This document shows, one piece after another, positions 43,853 through 52,037 of a DNA stretch of 64,000 bases. The stretch spans positions 2,630,501-2,694,500 of the forward strand of contig CP101033.1 in assembly GCA_041319085.1 (NCBI GenBank), in the 5' to 3' direction. The DNA comes from Aeromonas veronii. Lineage in GTDB: Bacteria; Pseudomonadota; Gammaproteobacteria; Enterobacterales; Aeromonadaceae. The notes under the pieces were generated by a model. It searched no databases. It saw nothing but the letters and a program-made list of their open reading frames with translations, and was not told the origin of the DNA. The position numbers and the translations under genes are program-made. Numbering within the stretch: the first letter of the stretch is position 1; each line of letters opens with the position of its first letter.

Positions 43853-44278
43853 TTATTCGATGGTCACCCGATGAGGTGCCGGGGTTTCCACCTGCTTGGG
43901 CAGTTGCAAGGTGAGGATGCCGTTCTCGAACCTGGCGCTGACCTTGTCCAGCGCCACCTCGACCGGCAGCTCCAAGGTGCGCGAGACACTGCCGAAGTAG
44001 CGTTCACTGCGCAGGGTTCGCTCATCCTTGTTCTCGCTGTCAAACTGGCGGATCTCCGCCTTCAGGGTCACCTGTTTGCCATGGATATCCACATGGATAT
44101 CCTCCTTGGCGACCCCCGGCAGCTCGGCCTGCAACAGATAGTTGTCATCACTCTCTTTCAAATCCAGCCTGATCTGGCTCGGTAGCGGATCCCCGTGCAG
44201 GGGACGAATATAGAAGCCGGACGCCATATCGCGAAACAGGTCATCGAACAGACTGGTACGGCTCGGTAACAGACTCAT
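43853..44278 (-). CDS. Hsp20/alpha-crystallin family small heat shock protein
   Basis: A 141-residue chaperone starting M-S-L-L-P-S-R-T-S-L-F-D-D-L-F-R-D. The alpha-crystallin domain spans about residues 38-135, with A-E-L-P-G-V-A-K-E-D-I-H-V near 52-64 and the F-E-N-G-I-L-T-L-Q-L-P-K motif (about 118-129). It holds unfolding proteins for refolding by DnaK. The ATG at 44278 has GGGAGGGAG upstream. Sigma-32 control is likely for the family, but I did not identify a convincing promoter. Confidence 0.94.
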   Translation of the reverse strand: MSLLPSRTSLFDDLFRDMASGFYIRPLHGDPLPSQIRLDLKESDDNYLLQAELPGVAKEDIHVDIHGKQVTLKAEIRQFDSENKDERTLRSERYFGSVSRTLELPVEVALDKVSARFENGILTLQLPKQVETPAPHRVTIE

Positions 44279-44574
44279 TTTTGCTCCCTCCCTGATTGTT
44301 CCATGGACAGATGCAGGCCCTGATGCCTGCCTGATAGGGTCTACAGGTGACCGGAGCGTCTCTCCGGCCTCCTCTATCAGTCTAAAAAGCGCGCCGCGTG
44401 CTGCCACCCCATCTGAACTTTATTTGATATGGATCAACCATATGGCCCCGATAAATCCGGAAAACACGTGACCCGCGAACAGAAAGCAATGCGGCAAAAG
44501 CACATTGATTGCCACTTCATGCGCTTTGGTGGCACACTTTCCCTCATCAGCCCGTAGCGCCTCGACCCAGACAG
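44279..44574. other. divergent intergenic region hsp20 / response regulator
   Basis: 296 bases with presumed divergent promoters. I see no further gene or strong secondary structure. Confidence 0.45.
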
Positions 44575-46221
44575 ATGCAGACACATGAACAAGAGCCAGA
44601 AAAAAAGAGCCCAGCCAAGCCACAACGCATTCTGATGGTCAATGAGCAGCGCTCGTTTCAGGTGATGATGAAGGCGATGCTGATTAATCTGGGGATCAGC
44701 AACATCACCTACTCCAATACCGCCGAGGATGCACGGCGCCGCTGCCAGAAGGGCAGTTTCGACATCTATCTCATCGATTACGATCTCGGGGTTGGCGAGA
44801 ATGGCCGCCAGTTGCTCGAAAGCCTGCGCGACAAAGATCTGATCCCGCCCCAGAGCGTGGTGATCATGGTGAGCGGCGACAGCTCCCGCGCCATGGTGCT
44901 GAGCGCACTGGAAGCCGAACCCGACGAATACCTGATGAAGCCCTTCTCCCAGGAGCAGTTCTCGTTTCGCCTCAAACGTGCCCTCGCCCGGCACAATGCC
45001 CTGGCCAGCGTCTTTACCGCGCTGGCCGATGACAATCTGGCAGCCCTTATTACCGCCTGCGCCGAGCGGGCCGATGCGGTGCCCCGTTTTGCCAACTACT
45101 GCCGCTGCCTGCAGGCCGATACCCACCTCAAGCTGGGTCAAGCGCAGGAGGCGCGCACTTTGATGCGCCAGCTACTGGCCGGGCAGGAGAACAGCTGGGC
45201 CCGCCTGACACTGGGCAAGGCGTGCAACACCCTGGGGCTCCACGAAGAGGCGGTCAGCCACCTGCAGGCGACCCTCAAAAATACCCCGCTGATGGTGGAG
45301 GCTCACCTCTGGCTGGCGGAATCCCTGCTGGCCCTCGGCCATGACGAGCTGGCGCAGCAGGAGCTCAGACGGGCGGTGGATATCTCCCCCCAGTCGGTGC
45401 AACTCTCCCGCCGGCTGGCGGAGGTGTGCCTGCAGCGTCACGACTACGCCCAGGCCAAGGATGTGCTGCTTGCCCTCATCGATCTGTCGCGCAACTCCAT
45501 TCACCGCACTCCCCACTATCTGGGGGCCTATATCCAGACCCTGACCCTCTACGCCCTCAACAGCAACGACAGCTACCACATTGCCAACCTGCAAAAGCAG
45601 GTCAACTCGGCCCTGTCGCGGATCCGCGATTCGCTGATGATCTCGGAGTTCAACTACCCGGTGTTCGAGCAGATCTGTCAGGCTCGGGTGCAGATTGCGC
45701 TCGGTGAGTTGCTCAAGGGCAAGAAGATGCTCTATCGCGCCAATCAGAACTGGCTCGATGAACCGGCCACCATGCCCCCCGCCCTGCTTGGCGAGACCAT
45801 CCTCGCCCTCTACCAGCTCGGCGAGTTCGAATATGCCGAGAGCCTGCAGGGGCTGCTGGCGGAAGACGAAGATCGGCTGCTCACCACCTGCATTCAGGCA
45901 ACCCGCGATGACAAAACGGTGCTGGAGCGACGTCAGCGCTACCAGCAGCTCAACGATCTGGGGATCAAGGCCTATCAGAGCGGCGAGCTGGAGCAAGCCC
46001 TCGGCCATTTCCGCGAGGCCCTGCGCCGCGCCCCCGCCAATACCGGTGCGGCTCTCAACAAGATCCAGGTGCTGCTGCAACTGATGCAGAAAAACCGCAA
46101 GAGCCCGGAATTTGGTGCCGAATGCAAAGACACGTTGGACGTGCTCGACGGTATCCCCCTCAACCCGGCCCAGCAGGAGCGTTTTCGCAAGCTGCGTCAG
46201 GAGTTCAACCAGTTCAGCTAA
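44575..46221 (+). CDS. response regulator receiver protein with TPR region
   Basis: A 548-residue cytoplasmic protein. The N-terminal receiver domain (about residues 18-138) has the phospho-acceptor Asp in Y-L-I-D-Y-D-L, Ser in I-M-V-S-G-D-S and the Lys in L-M-K-P-F. The acidic pair at the domain start reads N-E (L-M-V-N-E-Q) rather than D-D or E-D. The rest is helical with several tetratricopeptide repeats (for example W-A-R-L-T-L-G-K-A near 208 and [11 protein letters not shown] near 469). There is no output enzyme or DNA-binding domain, so it probably signals by protein contacts. Confidence 0.88.
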   Translation: MQTHEQEPEKKSPAKPQRILMVNEQRSFQVMMKAMLINLGISNITYSNTAEDARRRCQKGSFDIYLIDYDLGVGENGRQLLESLRDKDLIPPQSVVIMVSGDSSRAMVLSALEAEPDEYLMKPFSQEQFSFRLKRALARHNALASVFTALADDNLAALITACAERADAVPRFANYCRCLQADTHLKLGQAQEARTLMRQLLAGQENSWARLTLGKACNTLGLHEEAVSHLQATLKNTPLMVEAHLWLAESLLALGHDELAQQELRRAVDISPQSVQLSRRLAEVCLQRHDYAQAKDVLLALIDLSRNSIHRTPHYLGAYIQTLTLYALNSNDSYHIANLQKQVNSALSRIRDSLMISEFNYPVFEQICQARVQIALGELLKGKKMLYRANQNWLDEPATMPPALLGETILALYQLGEFEYAESLQGLLAEDEDRLLTTCIQATRDDKTVLERRQRYQQLNDLGIKAYQSGELEQALGHFREALRRAPANTGAALNKIQVLLQLMQKNRKSPEFGAECKDTLDVLDGIPLNPAQQERFRKLRQEFNQFS

Positions 46222-46399
46222 GACGCCGCCACGTCCCCTTTTCCCCGCCTATGCTGAAACCAGTTCGGCAACGATATCCATCAGCAGCTCACCATGCGGG
46301 TGCTGGCCTGCCACTGACGCAGGCCCGCGGCCAAACTTGCATCCACCGCCGATTCCTAGTCCAATAGCCACTTATAAAAATGACACGAGCATCCCGGAC

Positions 46400-47206
46400 A
46401 TGAAGATCATCTCTTTCAATATCAATGGCCTGCGCGCCCGTCTGCACCAACTGCAAGCCATCATCGACAAGCACCAACCCGATGTGATCGGCCTGCAGGA
46501 GATCAAGGTACACGATGAAGCCTTCCCGCTGGCCGATGTGGAAGCCATGGGCTATCACGTGGAGTTTCACGGCCAGAAGGCTCACTACGGGGTGGCCATC
46601 ATGAGCAAGCAGAAGCCGGTCAAGGTGGAGAAAGGCTTCCCTACCGATGATGAAGAGGCCCAGCGCCGGATGATCATGGCCACCTTCGAGCGCGAAGACG
46701 GCTCTCTCATCAAAGTGATGAACGGCTACTTCCCGCAGGGTGAAAGCCAGGATCACGAAACCAAGTTTCCGGCCAAGCAGAAGTTCTACGAGGATCTGCA
46801 GCACTACCTCGAGACCAACCACACCCCGGATGACCAGCTGGTGCTGATCGGGGATATGAATATCTCCCCCACCGATCTCGACATCGGCATCGGCGAAGCG
46901 AACCGCAAGCGCTGGCTGCGGGATGGCAAGTGCTCCTTCCTGCCCGTCGAGCGCGAATGGATGGAGCGGCTGAAAGGGTTCGGTCTCACCGACACCTTCC
47001 GCGCCGCCAACCCCACCGAGTGCGAGCGTTTCTCCTGGTTTGACTACCGCTCCAGAGGCTTTGATGAGAACCGCGGCCTGCGTATCGACCTCATCATGGC
47101 TTCCGACGCCCTCAAGGAGAGCGTGACCGAGACCGGCATCGACTATGAGCTGCGCGGCATCGAGAAGCCCTCCGACCACGCCCCTATCTGGACCTGCTTC
47201 GCCTGA
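46400..47206 (+). CDS. xthA: exodeoxyribonuclease III
   Basis: A 268-residue AP endonuclease/3'-5' exonuclease of base excision repair. It starts [14 protein letters not shown], has the metal-binding Glu in G-L-Q-E-I-K-V (about residue 34), G-D-M-N-I-S-P-T-D near 152, and the catalytic pair in P-S-D-H-A-P-I-W at the C-terminus. Length equals E. coli XthA (268). The preceding 178 bases appear to be promoter sequence; the frame is open upstream but not family-like. Confidence 0.97.
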   Translation: MKIISFNINGLRARLHQLQAIIDKHQPDVIGLQEIKVHDEAFPLADVEAMGYHVEFHGQKAHYGVAIMSKQKPVKVEKGFPTDDEEAQRRMIMATFEREDGSLIKVMNGYFPQGESQDHETKFPAKQKFYEDLQHYLETNHTPDDQLVLIGDMNISPTDLDIGIGEANRKRWLRDGKCSFLPVEREWMERLKGFGLTDTFRAANPTECERFSWFDYRSRGFDENRGLRIDLIMASDALKESVTETGIDYELRGIEKPSDHAPIWTCFA

Positions 47207-47213
47207 TGCGGTG

Positions 47214-47253
47214 CACAGTTCACCGATGAGCCGATGCGAGCCTGAAAACTGTG
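47214..47253 (+). ncRNA. candidate structured leader of the PPC-ECF operon
   Basis: CACAGTT (47214-47220) and AACTGTG (47247-47253) form a perfect stem closing a 26-base loop, about 50 bases before a terminator hairpin and about 100 before the first gene. It matches no riboswitch class I recognise. Confidence 0.35.
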
Positions 47254-47304
47254 ATGCAAGTCACACCCATCAGCGATAAAAGGGCGTATACAGCCTATCC
47301 AGAC

Positions 47305-47330
47305 AAGGTGCCTCACGGCACCTTCTTTTT
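47305..47330 (+). terminator. terminator/attenuator hairpin before the PPC-ECF operon
   Basis: AAGGTGCC-TCAC-GGCACCTT is followed by CTTTTT and ends five bases before the AAGGAG of the PPC gene. It can end xthA transcription about 100 bases after its stop, or act as an attenuator of the transporter operon. Confidence 0.8.
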
Positions 47331-47349
47331 GCAGCAAGGAGTGCCTGAC

Positions 47350-47781
47350 GTGACCCCCATTCACCTTCCTCTCTCCTCCGCCCGCTTTCTGGCCCTGCGC
47401 CTGTTACCGGGGGAGGACCTGATCACCGGCTTGCGTGCGCATATGGCCCAGCACGGCCTGCAGGCGGCCTGGATCGCCGGGGCGGTCGGCAGCCTGACCC
47501 ACGCCAATCTGCGCTATGCCGCTCAGCCCGATGGCACTCTACTAGAGGGGGCCTTCGAGGTGATCGCCCTCGGCGGCACCCTAGACCCGGAGTGCGAACA
47601 CCTGCATATCTCCCTCTCTGACGAGCAGGGGTTGATGCGCGGCGGCCATGTGCTGCCAGGTTGCCAGGTGCGCACCACCCTTGAGCTGGTGATTGGAGAG
47701 CTGGATGCGTACCGTTTCACCCGAGCCCCCTGCCCCCACTCCGGCTATGAAGAGCTGCTCATTAACCCCAGAACCTTGTGA
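47350..47781 (+). CDS. PPC domain protein (DUF296)
   Basis: A 143-residue protein made almost wholly of the PPC/DUF296 domain: L-R-L-L-P-G-E-D-L near residue 16, the A-A-W-I-A-G-A-V-G-S-L-T block near 37-48, and H-L-H-I-S-L-S-D (about 83-90) with the conserved histidines. The domain trimerises and occurs in bacterial proteins of unknown role and in plant AT-hook proteins. The GTG at 47350 is chosen because AAGGAG is eight bases upstream. It is the first gene of an ECF transporter operon, with eight bases to the next start. Confidence 0.85.
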   Translation: MTPIHLPLSSARFLALRLLPGEDLITGLRAHMAQHGLQAAWIAGAVGSLTHANLRYAAQPDGTLLEGAFEVIALGGTLDPECEHLHISLSDEQGLMRGGHVLPGCQVRTTLELVIGELDAYRFTRAPCPHSGYEELLINPRTL

Positions 47782-47789
47782 GGATCACT

Positions 47790-48368
47790 ATGTCCGTCAA
47801 TAAACTCTCCAGCTACAACTTGGCTTTTATGGTCATCTGCATCGCCATTAACATGGTGGCGGGACAGGCGGTCTCCATGCTCAAGCTGCCCATCTTCCTC
47901 GACTCCATCGGGACTGTGCTCTGCGCCATTCTGGCAGGCCCCTGGATGGCGATCGCCACCGGTCTACTCACCAACCTGCTGTGGGGTCTGCTCACCGGCC
48001 CCATCGCCGCAGCCTTTGCCCCGGTCGCCATGATGATTGGCCTCAGTGCCGGTCTGATGGCGCGCGCTGGCTGGTTCAACAATCTGCCCAAGGTGATAGT
48101 GAGCAGCGTGGTGATCACCCTGGCGCTCACCCTGGTGGCCATTCCCATCCGCTCCTACCTGTTTGGTGGCGCCACCGGCAGCGGTGCTGACTTTATGGTT
48201 GCCTACCTGCACGCCATGGGCAACGATCTGCAAGAGTCAGTCGCCGTCACCGTGCTCGGCACCAACCTGCTGGACAAGCTGCTGACCGTGCTGATCGCCT
48301 GGGGGCTGGTACGCCGTCTGCCGCAGCGCACCCTGCGCCACTTCCCGCAGATGGCCGCCGTGCGCTGA
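47790..48368 (+). CDS. ECF transporter substrate-binding (S) component
   Basis: A 192-residue integral membrane protein with about six helices. The P-I-F-L-D-S-I-G-T-V-L-C-A-I-L-A-G-P-W segment (about residues 32-50) and the following G-L-L-T-N-L-L-W-G-L-L-T-G-P are typical of S components of energy-coupling-factor transporters, which bind vitamins or their precursors. Its stop overlaps the EcfT start (TGATG). The substrate cannot be assigned by eye. It is probably served by the dedicated T and A components that follow (group I ECF arrangement). Confidence 0.85.
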   Translation: MSVNKLSSYNLAFMVICIAINMVAGQAVSMLKLPIFLDSIGTVLCAILAGPWMAIATGLLTNLLWGLLTGPIAAAFAPVAMMIGLSAGLMARAGWFNNLPKVIVSSVVITLALTLVAIPIRSYLFGGATGSGADFMVAYLHAMGNDLQESVAVTVLGTNLLDKLLTVLIAWGLVRRLPQRTLRHFPQMAAVR

Positions 48369-49069
48369 TGCACCCGTTTACCTCCCTCGCGCTTTGGCTG
48401 TGGTTTTCGGTCACGGCCAGCGTGCTGCCGCCCCCCTGGCTCTGGGGCTGGAGCCTGCTGCCGTTGCTAGCGTTAATGGTGCTGCCGGACGCCCGCTCCC
48501 GGGTCAAGCTGGTGCTGGCAGTGATGCTGCCGCTGGGGCTGGGCCTCTATCTGGTTCACGGCCCCTGGTTGCGGATCCTGCTCGGCATGCCAGAGGTTCC
48601 TGCCAGCGACGAGTACCCCATTATGCCCCTCTGGTGTCGCCTGCTCGCCTGTCTGGCCAGCGCCCAGCTCTGGTTATGGGCAGTCTCGACCGAGCGCTTT
48701 GTCCATGCGCTGTTTGCCAGCCGGCTGCCCATCGCCCTCTCCTACCTCTGCTGCGGCCCGCTGCTGCTCAAGGAGCAGCTTGGCCACCAGCTGAGGGCGA
48801 TCAAGGAGGCTCAGCTGGCCCGTGGCGTCCCCTTTGACGGTCATCCGTTGGCTCGGCTGCGCGCTACCATTCCGCTGCTCTCGCCGCTGGTCGGGCAAGC
48901 ATTAAGCGAGCTGGCCACCCGCAGCATGGCTCTGGATCTGCGCGGCTTTCGCTGCCAGCCGACCCGCACCCGCATGGTCGAGATCCCGCAGCAACGCCAT
49001 GAGCCGCTGCTGCGCTATCTGTTGCTGGCACTGGTGCTGCTGGAAATTGCCTGGAGGTGTTGGCCATGA
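48368..49069 (+). CDS. ECF transporter transmembrane component T
   Basis: A 233-residue membrane protein. After four or so helices it carries the two A-R-G-type coupling motifs: E-A-Q-L-A-R-G-V (about residues 147-154) and M-A-L-D-L-R-G-F-R (about 190-198). These dock on the ATPase subunits. Its start overlaps the S-component stop and its stop overlaps the first ATPase start (ATGA, 49066-49069), so the four transporter genes form one translational unit. Confidence 0.9.
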   Translation: MHPFTSLALWLWFSVTASVLPPPWLWGWSLLPLLALMVLPDARSRVKLVLAVMLPLGLGLYLVHGPWLRILLGMPEVPASDEYPIMPLWCRLLACLASAQLWLWAVSTERFVHALFASRLPIALSYLCCGPLLLKEQLGHQLRAIKEAQLARGVPFDGHPLARLRATIPLLSPLVGQALSELATRSMALDLRGFRCQPTRTRMVEIPQQRHEPLLRYLLLALVLLEIAWRCWP

Positions 49070-49884
49070 TCTCGCTGCAAGGGTTGACCATCGGCGATGC
49101 GGCCCACCCTGACCACTTTCAGCTGGGGCCCCTCGACATTGAATTGGGTGCTGGCGAGTGGCTCACCATCCTCGGGGGCAATGGGGCAGGAAAATCCCTG
49201 CTGGCTCAACTACTGGCGGGAGGCTGGTCCCAACTGCACCTCGATACCTTGGGCGGGACTGGCATAATCCTCGGTACTCCCCACGACTGGGGACAGCTCA
49301 ATGAACAGGCAGCCCAACGCCAATGGGTGCAGCAATCCCCCTATCTACAATTTTCCGGCTGCTGCTTTTCGGTGGCGGATGAGGTGGCCTTCGGCCCGGC
49401 CAATATGGCACTGCCGGTGGCCAAGATCAGCCAGCGGGTAGCTGAGGCCATGGCGTGTTGTCACTGCGAGGAACTGGCGACGCAACACCCCCTCTCCTTG
49501 TCAGGAGGGCAGGCCCAGCGGGTGATGCTGGCCTGTGCCCTGGCGATGGAGCCCAAGCTGCTCATCCTAGATCAGGCCTTCAGCCGCCTGACACCGGAGG
49601 CGACCCATACCCTGCTGCGGCAGATCCGCCGCTACAGCGAGCAGAGTGGCTGCAGCGTCATCTTGCTGGAGCAGCGGCTCTTTCCGGCAGCTCACTATTG
49701 CGAACAGTTCGTGCTGCTCGACCATGGCCGCCAGCTGGCCAGCGGTGAGCTGGGCGAGGTGCTGCCCCATCTGCCCGAGCGGGTGATCCTGCCGGACTCC
49801 CTGCACGAGGCGTTGCAGGTGCGCGACCCGTACCATCATCCCTACCCTTTGACCATCTTGCGGGAGTTTTATGCTGAGCTTTGA
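49066..49884 (+). CDS. ECF transporter ATPase, first subunit (degenerate catalytic site)
   Basis: A 272-residue ABC ATPase. Walker A is G-G-N-G-A-G-K-S (about 40-47) and the signature L-S-L-S-G-G-Q is canonical (about 144-150). Walker B, however, reads L-L-I-L-D-Q-A-F, with Gln in place of the catalytic Glu. The D-loop Asp is Thr (S-R-L-T-P), and the switch histidine is Gln (L-L-E-Q-R-L, where relatives have E-H-R-L). Its own Walker site should hydrolyse ATP poorly. The second ATPase starts inside its last codons. Confidence 0.92.
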   Translation: MISLQGLTIGDAAHPDHFQLGPLDIELGAGEWLTILGGNGAGKSLLAQLLAGGWSQLHLDTLGGTGIILGTPHDWGQLNEQAAQRQWVQQSPYLQFSGCCFSVADEVAFGPANMALPVAKISQRVAEAMACCHCEELATQHPLSLSGGQAQRVMLACALAMEPKLLILDQAFSRLTPEATHTLLRQIRRYSEQSGCSVILLEQRLFPAAHYCEQFVLLDHGRQLASGELGEVLPHLPERVILPDSLHEALQVRDPYHHPYPLTILREFYAEL

Positions 49885-50623
49885 CCGCCTCTGCTTCTCA
49901 TGGGCGCCGGACAATCCCTGCCTGCACGACATCACGTTGCAGATAGCCAGCGGGGAACAAGTAGCCATCATCGGGGATAACGGTGCAGGGAAATCGACCC
50001 TGCTGCGACTGGCGGCGGGCCTGCTGGCTCCCACCTCCGGCACGGTGAGCTGGCAACAGCAGGCGCTCTGCGAGCAGCGTGCACTGGCGCGCGCCAATCA
50101 GATCGGCTTTCTGTTTCAGGAGTCGGAGCGCCAGCTGTTCCACAGCCGGGTCGACGATGAAATCGCCTTTGGCCTGCGCCTGCAAAAACGGCCGGGGGAG
50201 GAGATCCGAGCGCGGGTCACTGCGGCACTAGAACAGTGCGAGCTGACACCGTGGGCGGCATCCCATCCGCAGGATCTCGATGCCGGTCAGCGACGGATGG
50301 TGGCGGTGGCCTGCCTCCATGCCATGCAGCCCGCCTTGCTGCTGCTCGACGAACCGAGCCGGGATTTCGATCCCCGCTGGCTTGCCATTCTAGAACGCTG
50401 GCTGGCCCGTGAACGGGCGAAGGGCACCACCATAGTGGCCATCAGTCATGACGCCGAATTTGTCAGACGCAACTTCATCACTCTGATCGAGCTGAAAGCT
50501 GGCCGTCTGGTGGCCCACGCCCCCGCAGCCGAACGGCCCTCAGCCCTCAATGGCTATAATCAACACGAGAAGAGCCGCGCCCTATTGCTGGCTGCCCTCG
50601 CCCGGGCTGAACATCCCCGCTGA
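49871..50623 (+). CDS. ECF transporter ATPase, second subunit
   Basis: A 250-residue ABC ATPase. Walker A G-D-N-G-A-G-K-S (about 36-43), Q-loop F-L-F-Q-E-S, Walker B L-L-L-L-D-E-P with the catalytic Glu, and switch His in A-I-S-H-D are all intact. The signature is altered to L-D-A-G-Q instead of L-S-G-G-Q. Paired with the first subunit it would form one fully canonical ATP site and one degenerate site. It ends the operon; the 130-base gap before the next gene shows no strong terminator. Confidence 0.92.
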   Translation: MLSFDRLCFSWAPDNPCLHDITLQIASGEQVAIIGDNGAGKSTLLRLAAGLLAPTSGTVSWQQQALCEQRALARANQIGFLFQESERQLFHSRVDDEIAFGLRLQKRPGEEIRARVTAALEQCELTPWAASHPQDLDAGQRRMVAVACLHAMQPALLLLDEPSRDFDPRWLAILERWLARERAKGTTIVAISHDAEFVRRNFITLIELKAGRLVAHAPAAERPSALNGYNQHEKSRALLLAALARAEHPR

Positions 50624-50828
50624 CCCCCGCCCATTTCGGAAAAGTCCGACTTTTTTCGTCAATCGGCAACCTTAATTGCCACTTTGAGAAGGTTGTGTTC
50701 AAGGTTGCAGTCCTATCATCTCTCATTCCAATCATAAAAAAGTTGTTTTTTTAATCATGAAGTTAATGATGTGTATGGAGAAACATGCTGAACGCAGCAG
50801 CCGAAATCGATCCAACAGGAGTGTGATG

Positions 50829-52028
50829 ATGAAGGTGCCCAATGTCGGAAGAGAGGTTTACAAACGCAGCTTGCTGACCCTGGCGCTGATCAGCGGTCTG
50901 AGTGCCTGTGGCGGCGAGACGACCCAGACGGCCCAGACCATGCCTGCCGTCCCTGTGGTGGTCGCCGAGGTCAAGCTGACCGATGTGCCGCTCACCACCG
51001 AGATGGTGGGAGAGACCGCCGGTTTTCGCGAGATCGATGTGCGATCCCGAGTCAGTGGCATCCTGCTCAAGCGCACCTATGTGGAAGGCCAGCCGGTCAG
51101 CGCCGGTCAGGAGCTGTTTTTGATCGATCCCGAGCCCTACAAGGTGGCGCTGGAGCAGGCCAAAGGGACTTTGGCTCAGGAGCAGGCCCGTCTCAACAAG
51201 GCCCGTGCCGATCGGGATCGCATCATTCCCCTGTTCAAGCGTCAGGTGGTGAGCCGCAAGGACTATGACGACACCATCGCCAACTATGAAGCGGCTATCG
51301 CCAGCCATCAGGCCGCGCAGGCCAAGGTGAAAGAGGCAGATCTCAACCTCAGCTACACCCAGGTGACCGCCCCCATCAACGGCATGGCGAGCAAGAGCTC
51401 CCAGTCCGAGGGGAGCCTTATCTCCACCAGCGGCGACAACGGCCTGCTCACCACCATCACCCAGTTCGACCCGCTCTACGTCAACTTCTCCTACTCGGAG
51501 CAGGATCGCCTCAACTTCGAGAACTCGGTGAAGAAAGGGGTGATTGAAGCGATGGATGCCACCACCTGGCGCACCCATATTCGTCTGGCCGATGGCTCTG
51601 TCTACCCACAAGCGGGCAAGCTCAACTTCTCCGACAACCGGGTCGATCCCCAGACCGGCACCATCCGTGCCCGCGCCATCTTCGACAACAAGGACGGCGT
51701 ACTACTGCCCGGCCAGTTTGTCCGTATGACCATCGATCTGGGCCTGCGCAAGAATGCCATCGTGGTACCGCCCCGCGCCATCGTCCAGTCACAGGCTGAC
51801 CGCATGGTGATGGTGGTCGATGCCGACAACAAGGTGGTGCCCCGTCCGGTGATCCTGGGCGCGGCGGTCGACTCCGGCGTGCTGATCGAGAGCGGCCTGC
51901 AGGCCGGTGAGCGCTATATCGTCGAAGGCTTGATGAAGGCTCGCCCCGGCGCTGTGGTGAAACCTGTCTCTGCCGACGAGATGAAGGCGATCACCGGCAA
52001 GGTGATCAGCCAGTCTGCGGCCAAGTAA
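50829..52028 (+). CDS. RND efflux periplasmic adaptor subunit (MexE/AcrA type)
   Basis: A 399-residue membrane fusion protein. The signal peptide ends in a lipobox-like L-S-A-C (Cys near residue 26), so it is probably lipid-anchored to the inner membrane. The barrel-sandwich lipoyl halves (V-R-S-R-V-S-G-I-L near 66-74 and T-A-P-I-N-G-M near 178) flank a helical hairpin at about 105-165. The beta-barrel and membrane-proximal domains follow. AGGAG is seven bases before the ATG at 50829. It couples the RND pump downstream (nine-base gap) to an outer-membrane channel encoded elsewhere. Confidence 0.93.
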   Translation: MKVPNVGREVYKRSLLTLALISGLSACGGETTQTAQTMPAVPVVVAEVKLTDVPLTTEMVGETAGFREIDVRSRVSGILLKRTYVEGQPVSAGQELFLIDPEPYKVALEQAKGTLAQEQARLNKARADRDRIIPLFKRQVVSRKDYDDTIANYEAAIASHQAAQAKVKEADLNLSYTQVTAPINGMASKSSQSEGSLISTSGDNGLLTTITQFDPLYVNFSYSEQDRLNFENSVKKGVIEAMDATTWRTHIRLADGSVYPQAGKLNFSDNRVDPQTGTIRARAIFDNKDGVLLPGQFVRMTIDLGLRKNAIVVPPRAIVQSQADRMVMVVDADNKVVPRPVILGAAVDSGVLIESGLQAGERYIVEGLMKARPGAVVKPVSADEMKAITGKVISQSAAK

Positions 52029-52037
52029 GGAGCCCGT

